A stretch of DNA of 8,801 nucleotides from Gammaproteobacteria bacterium (GTDB lineage Bacteria > Pseudomonadota > Gammaproteobacteria > Steroidobacterales > Steroidobacteraceae). Shown piece by piece: positions 6,151 through 8,801 of this stretch. The notes under the pieces were generated by a model. That model saw nothing but the letters and a program-made list of their open reading frames with translations. It did no database searches and had not been told where the DNA came from. Location: the NCBI GenBank assembly GCA_030039615.1, contig JASHVF010000358.1:1-8801 (forward strand), in the 5' to 3' direction. The first letter of the stretch is position 1; each line of letters starts with the position of its first letter. A program made the translations under genes and the position numbers.

Positions 6151-7032
6151 ATGGTCCTCTCGGGCAGCCTGGTTGCCATCGTCACTCCCATGCGCCCGGA
6201 CGGTGCGATCGACCTGGAAGCGTGGACGCGGCTGCTCGACTTCCACCTGGCGAGCGGCACCAACGGCATCGTGGTCGGCGGCACCAGCGGCGAGTCGGTC
6301 ACGCTGCGGGATCTGGAGTTGCGCGAGCTGACGCTGCGCGCCTGCGAGCGCGCGCGCGGCAAGGCCGCGGTGCTCGCCGGGGCCGGGATGAGCAGCACCT
6401 GGGGGACGGCCGAGCGGGTGCGCTGGCTGTCGGAGTTGCCGGTGGACGCGCTGCTGCTGGTCACGCCGGCCTACAACCGGCCGACACAGGAGGGGCTGTA
6501 CCAGCACTTCGCCGCGGCGGCGGCCGCCTCGGCCAAGCCGATCGTGCTCTATAACGTTCCCGGCCGCACGGCGGTGGACCTGCAGCCGGCGACTGTGGCG
6601 CGCCTGGCGCGCGTCGCGCGCATCGCCGGGATCAAGGAGGCGGTGCCGGAGCTCTCCCGGATCCGTGCGCTGGTCGAGGTGATCCCGAAGGGGTTCACGT
6701 TGCTGAGCGGCGACGATGCCACGGCGCGCGAGGCGATTGCCTGCGGCGCGCGCGGCGTGATCTCGGTGACGGCGAACGTTGCGCCCCGGGCGATGTCGGA
6801 GATGGTGGCCGCGGCGCTCGCCGGGGATACGGCCCGGGCACGCGAGCTCGATGCACGGCTCGCGGGGCTGCACCGGGAGCTGTTCGTCGAGGCGAACCCG
6901 ATTCCCGCCAAATGGGTGCTGGCGCAGATGGGTCTCATGGGCCCTGCGTTAAGATTGCCGCTCACGCCGCTCGCCGAAGCCCATCAGGCGAGCGTACGCG
7001 AGGCGGCGCGCGCCGCCGGAGCGCTGCCGTGA
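6151..7032 (+). CDS. dapA: 4-hydroxy-tetrahydrodipicolinate synthase (DapA)
   Basis: DapA condenses pyruvate with aspartate semialdehyde, the first committed step to diaminopimelate and lysine. The product has 293 residues (E. coli 292) and starts MVLSGSLVAIVTPM, matching the family N-terminus; an upstream ATG at 6055 adds 32 residues without similarity. All catalytic residues are present: Schiff-base Lys162 (GIKEA), Tyr134 and Arg139 (LYNVPGRT), Thr45 (GGTSGES) and Tyr108 (YNRPTQEGLYQHF). Ser46 replaces the second Thr of the E. coli GTTGES motif, a common variant. The lysine feedback site is strongly changed: positions matching E. coli His53, His56, Asn80 and Tyr106 are Asp54, Leu57, Ser81 and Ala107, and Glu84 aligns with Gly85 without gaps. 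Feedback control by lysine is therefore probably weak or lost (inference). It is followed after 26 bases by a lipoprotein gene, likely in one operon. Confidence 0.97.
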   Translation: MVLSGSLVAIVTPMRPDGAIDLEAWTRLLDFHLASGTNGIVVGGTSGESVTLRDLELRELTLRACERARGKAAVLAGAGMSSTWGTAERVRWLSELPVDALLLVTPAYNRPTQEGLYQHFAAAAAASAKPIVLYNVPGRTAVDLQPATVARLARVARIAGIKEAVPELSRIRALVEVIPKGFTLLSGDDATAREAIACGARGVISVTANVAPRAMSEMVAAALAGDTARARELDARLAGLHRELFVEANPIPAKWVLAQMGLMGPALRLPLTPLAEAHQASVREAARAAGALP

Positions 7033-7058
7033 CTGCTTATAGGGGAGAGAAGCACTGA

Positions 7059-7343
7059 ATGAAGGCCTTGCGAACCCTGCTGTGGCTGCTGCCGCTCGCG
7101 CTCGGCGCGGCCGGATGCCACCCGTTCAGAAACATGGCTTACAGCTGCCACCGGACGCAGCTCTACCAGCAGGCGACCAGCGTGCCGCCGCTCAAGATAC
7201 CCGCGGGACTCGATGCGCCGGACCAGACCACGGCGCTGCGCCTGCCTGTGCTCAACGAGCCTGCCCCGCCGCCGCGCAAGGGCAAGGAGCCCTGTCTCGA
7301 TGAGCCGCCGTCCTACAAGGTGCCCAAGCCGCCGCAGGCCTGA
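7059..7343 (+). CDS. Small lipoprotein resembling only the N-terminal segment of BamC
   Basis: The product has 94 residues. It opens with a lipoprotein signal: Lys2 and Arg5, a Leu/Trp core, then the lipobox GAAGC with Cys20. His21-Pro22 follow, so there is no Asp+2 inner-membrane retention signal, which suggests the outer membrane. The mature part is short, proline-rich and probably unfolded. The segment LYQQATSVPPLKIPAGLDAP (35-54), followed by LRLPVLN, resembles the BamD-binding lasso of BamC, where a Tyr and Ala precede a PPL-hydrophobic-P patch. BamC normally continues with two folded domains (about 340 residues in all); here the gene stops. Cys30 and Cys79 could form a disulfide. A strong ribosome site AGGGGAGAG (7041-7049) sets the start. 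It follows dapA by 26 bases, exactly the place of bamC in E. coli. The lipoprotein call is secure; the BamC link rests on motif and position. Confidence 0.78.
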   Translation: MKALRTLLWLLPLALGAAGCHPFRNMAYSCHRTQLYQQATSVPPLKIPAGLDAPDQTTALRLPVLNEPAPPPRKGKEPCLDEPPSYKVPKPPQA

Positions 7344-7350
7344 AGGCGCC

Positions 7351-7379
7351 CGCTCGGCGGAGCGTGGCGCGGATGCGCC
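7351..7379 (+). terminator. Two tandem GC hairpins just after the dapA-lipoprotein genes
   Basis: Starting 7 bases past the lipoprotein stop are two short perfect hairpins: CGCTC/GAGCG around GGCG (7351-7364) and GGCGC/GCGCC around GGAT (7366-7379). Neither is followed by a T-run. They may slow or end transcription or protect the mRNA 3' end, but could be chance in such GC-rich DNA. Confidence 0.25.
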
Positions 7380-7469
7380 CCGCGGCCCCATGCATTATCA
7401 TTCGGCGCCCTTTGCGGGGGCCGGCTTCCATGTGGAATTTTTCGAGGAAGTATCTGTAAGCCATTGATC
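7380..7469 (+). promoter_or_regulatory. Upstream region of the tRNA-Ser / SRP RNA genes
   Basis: This 90-base stretch is clearly AT-richer than its surroundings and is where the promoter for the RNA genes should be. TATCAT at 7396-7401 matches the -10 consensus at 5 of 6 bases but lacks a clear -35 element; it would start a leader of about 60 bases. Nearer the tRNA there is a perfect inverted repeat TTCCA-TG-TGGAA (7426-7437), followed by TTTTT (7438-7442). This could be a weak terminator of upstream transcription or a protein site; I cannot decide from sequence. Confidence 0.3.
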
Positions 7470-7561
7470 GGAGAGGTGGCCGAGCGGTCGAAGGCGCTGG
7501 ACTGGAATTCCAGTAACATCTCAACGGGTGTTCGTGGGTTCGAATCCCACCCTCTCCGCCA
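7470..7561 (+). tRNA. tRNA-Ser, anticodon GGA, CCA encoded
   Basis: A complete serine tRNA that reads UCC and UCU. The acceptor stem is GGAGAGG (7470-7476) with CCTCTCC (7551-7557), then discriminator G and an encoded CCA (7559-7561). The D arm pairs GCC (7479-7481) with GGC (7493-7495). The anticodon stem is CTGGA (7497-7501) with TCCAG (7509-7513), the loop CTGGAAT, anticodon GGA at 7504-7506. The long variable arm of serine tRNAs is present (AACATC with GGGTGTT, 7515-7532). The T arm is GTGGG-TTCGAAT-CCCAC (7534-7550). All stems pair perfectly or nearly so. It lies only 15 bases before the SRP RNA. Confidence 0.98.
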
Positions 7562-7576
7562 CCGGCACCGGTATGT

Positions 7577-7689
7577 GGTGGCTCGCATCGGCTTCTCCGC
7601 GACGACCAGTCGTAAATCCCGTCAGGGCCGGAAGGCAGCAGCGGCAGCGGCGATGTCGGGTGCCGGAGGCTAAGCTGGTGCGAGCCGCC
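7577..7689 (+). ncRNA. ffs: 4.5S RNA, signal recognition particle RNA (short bacterial type)
   Basis: This is the RNA core of the signal recognition particle, which binds Ffh and targets nascent inner-membrane proteins. At about 113 bases it matches the 114-base E. coli 4.5S form, without the Alu domain of the long Gram-positive type. The diagnostic apical part is GTCAGGGCCGGAAGGCAGCAGC (7621-7642): GCC (7627-7629) and GGC (7634-7636) close the GGAA tetraloop (7630-7633), and AGCAGC forms the Ffh-binding asymmetric/symmetric loop side. The two ends pair as GGCTCGCA (7580-7587) with TGCGAGCC (7679-7686), extended by the flanking GGT and GCC. Ends are set from this pairing and may be off by a few bases. 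dnaX starts 21 bases later and no terminator lies between. Confidence 0.96.
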
Positions 7690-7710
7690 TCCACCTGAGC
7701 GGGATACTGA

Positions 7711-8801
7711 ATGAGCTACACCGCGCTCGCGCGCAAATGGCGTCCGAAGAAATTCTCCGAGCTCATCGGGCAGGAGCACGTGCGCCGCGCGCTGGTCAAC
7801 GCGCTCGATGCGGGGCGCGTGCACCACGCGTTCCTGTTCACCGGCACGCGCGGCGTGGGCAAGACCACGATCGCGCGCATTCTCGCCAAGTGCCTCAACT
7901 GCGAGACCGGGATGACGGCCGAGCCCTGCGGCGTGTGCGCCGCGTGCCGCGAGATCGACGCCGGCCGCTTCGTCGACCTGATCGAGGTCGATGCCGCCTC
8001 GCGCACCAAGGTCGACGACACCCGGGAACTCCTCGACAACGTGCAATACGCGCCGGCGCGCGGCCGTTTCAAGGTGTACCTGATCGACGAGGTGCACATG
8101 CTGTCGGCGCACTCCTTCAACGCGCTGCTCAAGACGCTCGAGGAGCCGCCGCCGCACGTCAAATTCCTGCTCGCGACCACCGATCCGCAGAAGCTGCCGA
8201 TGACGGTGCTGTCGCGCTGCCTGCAGTTCAACCTGAAGCGCCTGCCGGTGGCCGAGATCGCCGGGCACCTGCGCGCGATCCTCGAGCAGGAAGGCATCGC
8301 CTACGAGACGGCGGGACTCAAACTCCTGGCGCAGGCGGCCGACGGCAGCATGCGCGATGCGCTCTCGCTCCTCGACCAGCTGATCGCCTTCGGCGCGGGC
8401 AAGGCCGGTGAGGCTGAGGCGCGCGCCATGCTCGGCACGGTCGCGCGCGATCACGTGGTGCGCATCGCCGAGCTCCTCGCCGCACTCGACGCGGCGCAGC
8501 TGCTCAAGGGGGCGCAGGCGCTCGAGCAGTTCGCGCCCGACTACACGCAGCTGCTCGACGAGCTCGCGGGCCTGCTGGTGCGCGTCGGGCTGCGCCAGGC
8601 GGTCAGCGACTACGAGGGCGACGAGATCTATCCGGCGGAGGTGATCGAGCGGCTCGCGCGCGCTCTCTCGCCCGAGGACGTGCAGCTCTTCTATCAGACG
8701 GCGATCGTCGGCAAACGCGACCTGCCGCTCGCGCCCGACCCACGCACCGGCTTCGAGATGACGCTGCTGCGCATGGTCGCGTTCCGGCCGGCGCCCGGGG
8801 A
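7711..8801 (+). CDS. dnaX: DNA polymerase III clamp-loader subunit tau/gamma (3' end outside window)
   Basis: DnaX is the ATPase motor of the clamp loader, which opens the beta clamp and places it on primed DNA; its full-length tau form also ties polymerase cores to the helicase. The first 363 residues are in the window and the frame is open at the right edge. The start MSYTALARKWRPKKFSELIG is canonical. Walker A is GTRGVGKT (45-52). The zinc module has Cys64, Cys73, Cys76 and Cys79. Walker B with DEVH is at 122-129, sensor 1 is LLATTD (153-158), and the SRC motif carries the arginine finger Arg169. The AAA+ domains and the collar domain (from about 243) are visible; the tau-specific part is not, so the presence of a gamma frameshift site cannot be judged. 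GGGA seven bases ahead of the ATG is the likely ribosome site. It follows the SRP RNA by 21 bases. Confidence 0.98.
   Translation, partial: MSYTALARKWRPKKFSELIGQEHVRRALVNALDAGRVHHAFLFTGTRGVGKTTIARILAKCLNCETGMTAEPCGVCAACREIDAGRFVDLIEVDAASRTKVDDTRELLDNVQYAPARGRFKVYLIDEVHMLSAHSFNALLKTLEEPPPHVKFLLATTDPQKLPMTVLSRCLQFNLKRLPVAEIAGHLRAILEQEGIAYETAGLKLLAQAADGSMRDALSLLDQLIAFGAGKAGEAEARAMLGTVARDHVVRIAELLAALDAAQLLKGAQALEQFAPDYTQLLDELAGLLVRVGLRQAVSDYEGDEIYPAEVIERLARALSPEDVQLFYQTAIVGKRDLPLAPDPRTGFEMTLLRMVAFRPAPG

Noticed and set aside
7313..7588. Minus-strand open frame with GWDSNPRTPVEMLLEFQSS
   Set aside because: This is the antisense translation of the same serine tRNA, another common database artefact.
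7464..7673. Plus-strand open frame with GEVAERSKALDWNSS
   Set aside because: This is a well-known false protein made by translating a serine tRNA gene; here it runs over the tRNA and into the SRP RNA.
8408..8801. dnaX programmed frameshift site for the gamma form
   Set aside because: In E. coli it lies near codon 428, beyond the last codon in this window; no A-rich slippery site is present in the visible part.
1..8801. Mobile element, CRISPR array, phage or defence island
   Set aside because: All genes belong to common chromosomal families in familiar order, with even base composition; I saw no transposase, integrase, regularly spaced repeats or target-site duplications.

Overview
The window is a compact stretch of ordinary chromosome from a GC-rich bacterium, most likely a gammaproteobacterium. 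Three things point there: the divergent dapA / gcvR-bcp pair with an M48 chaperone-protease of BepA type close by, as around these genes in E. coli; the short 4.5S form of the SRP RNA directly before dnaX; and an mlaC-mlaB gene order. I cannot name genus or species. I see no mobile element, phage gene, CRISPR array or toxin-antitoxin pair, and no gene-free stretch longer than about 165 bases.

Layout. (1) Positions 1-891, plus strand: the end of an Mla operon, mlaC (5' end cut off by the window) and mlaB. (2) Positions 913-5993, minus strand, transcribed toward mlaB: gcvR, bcp and a PIN-PhoH ATPase gene, packed with gaps of 5 and 37 bases; then a 162-base gap, bepA, an 80-base gap with a probable promoter, and mlaA, which ends tail-to-tail against mlaB. 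(3) Positions 6151-7343, plus strand, divergent from gcvR: dapA and a 94-residue lipoprotein in the place where E. coli has bamC. (4) Positions 7470-8801, plus strand: tRNA-Ser(GGA), the 4.5S SRP RNA and dnaX, with gaps of only 15 and 21 bases; dnaX runs off the right edge.

How the genes fit together. Much of the window concerns the outer membrane. MlaA, MlaB and MlaC belong to one retrograde phospholipid transport system, BepA checks assembly of outer-membrane proteins, and the small lipoprotein looks like only the BamD-binding N-terminal segment of BamC. The rest is housekeeping: lysine and cell-wall precursor synthesis (DapA), control of glycine cleavage (GcvR), peroxide removal (Bcp), RNA metabolism (PIN-PhoH), serine decoding, protein targeting (4.5S RNA) and replication (DnaX). 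No new multi-gene system is evident. The points most worth a second look are the BamC-like mini-lipoprotein, the altered lysine-feedback site of DapA, the tRNA-SRP RNA-dnaX packing and the lack of a usual resolving cysteine in Bcp.
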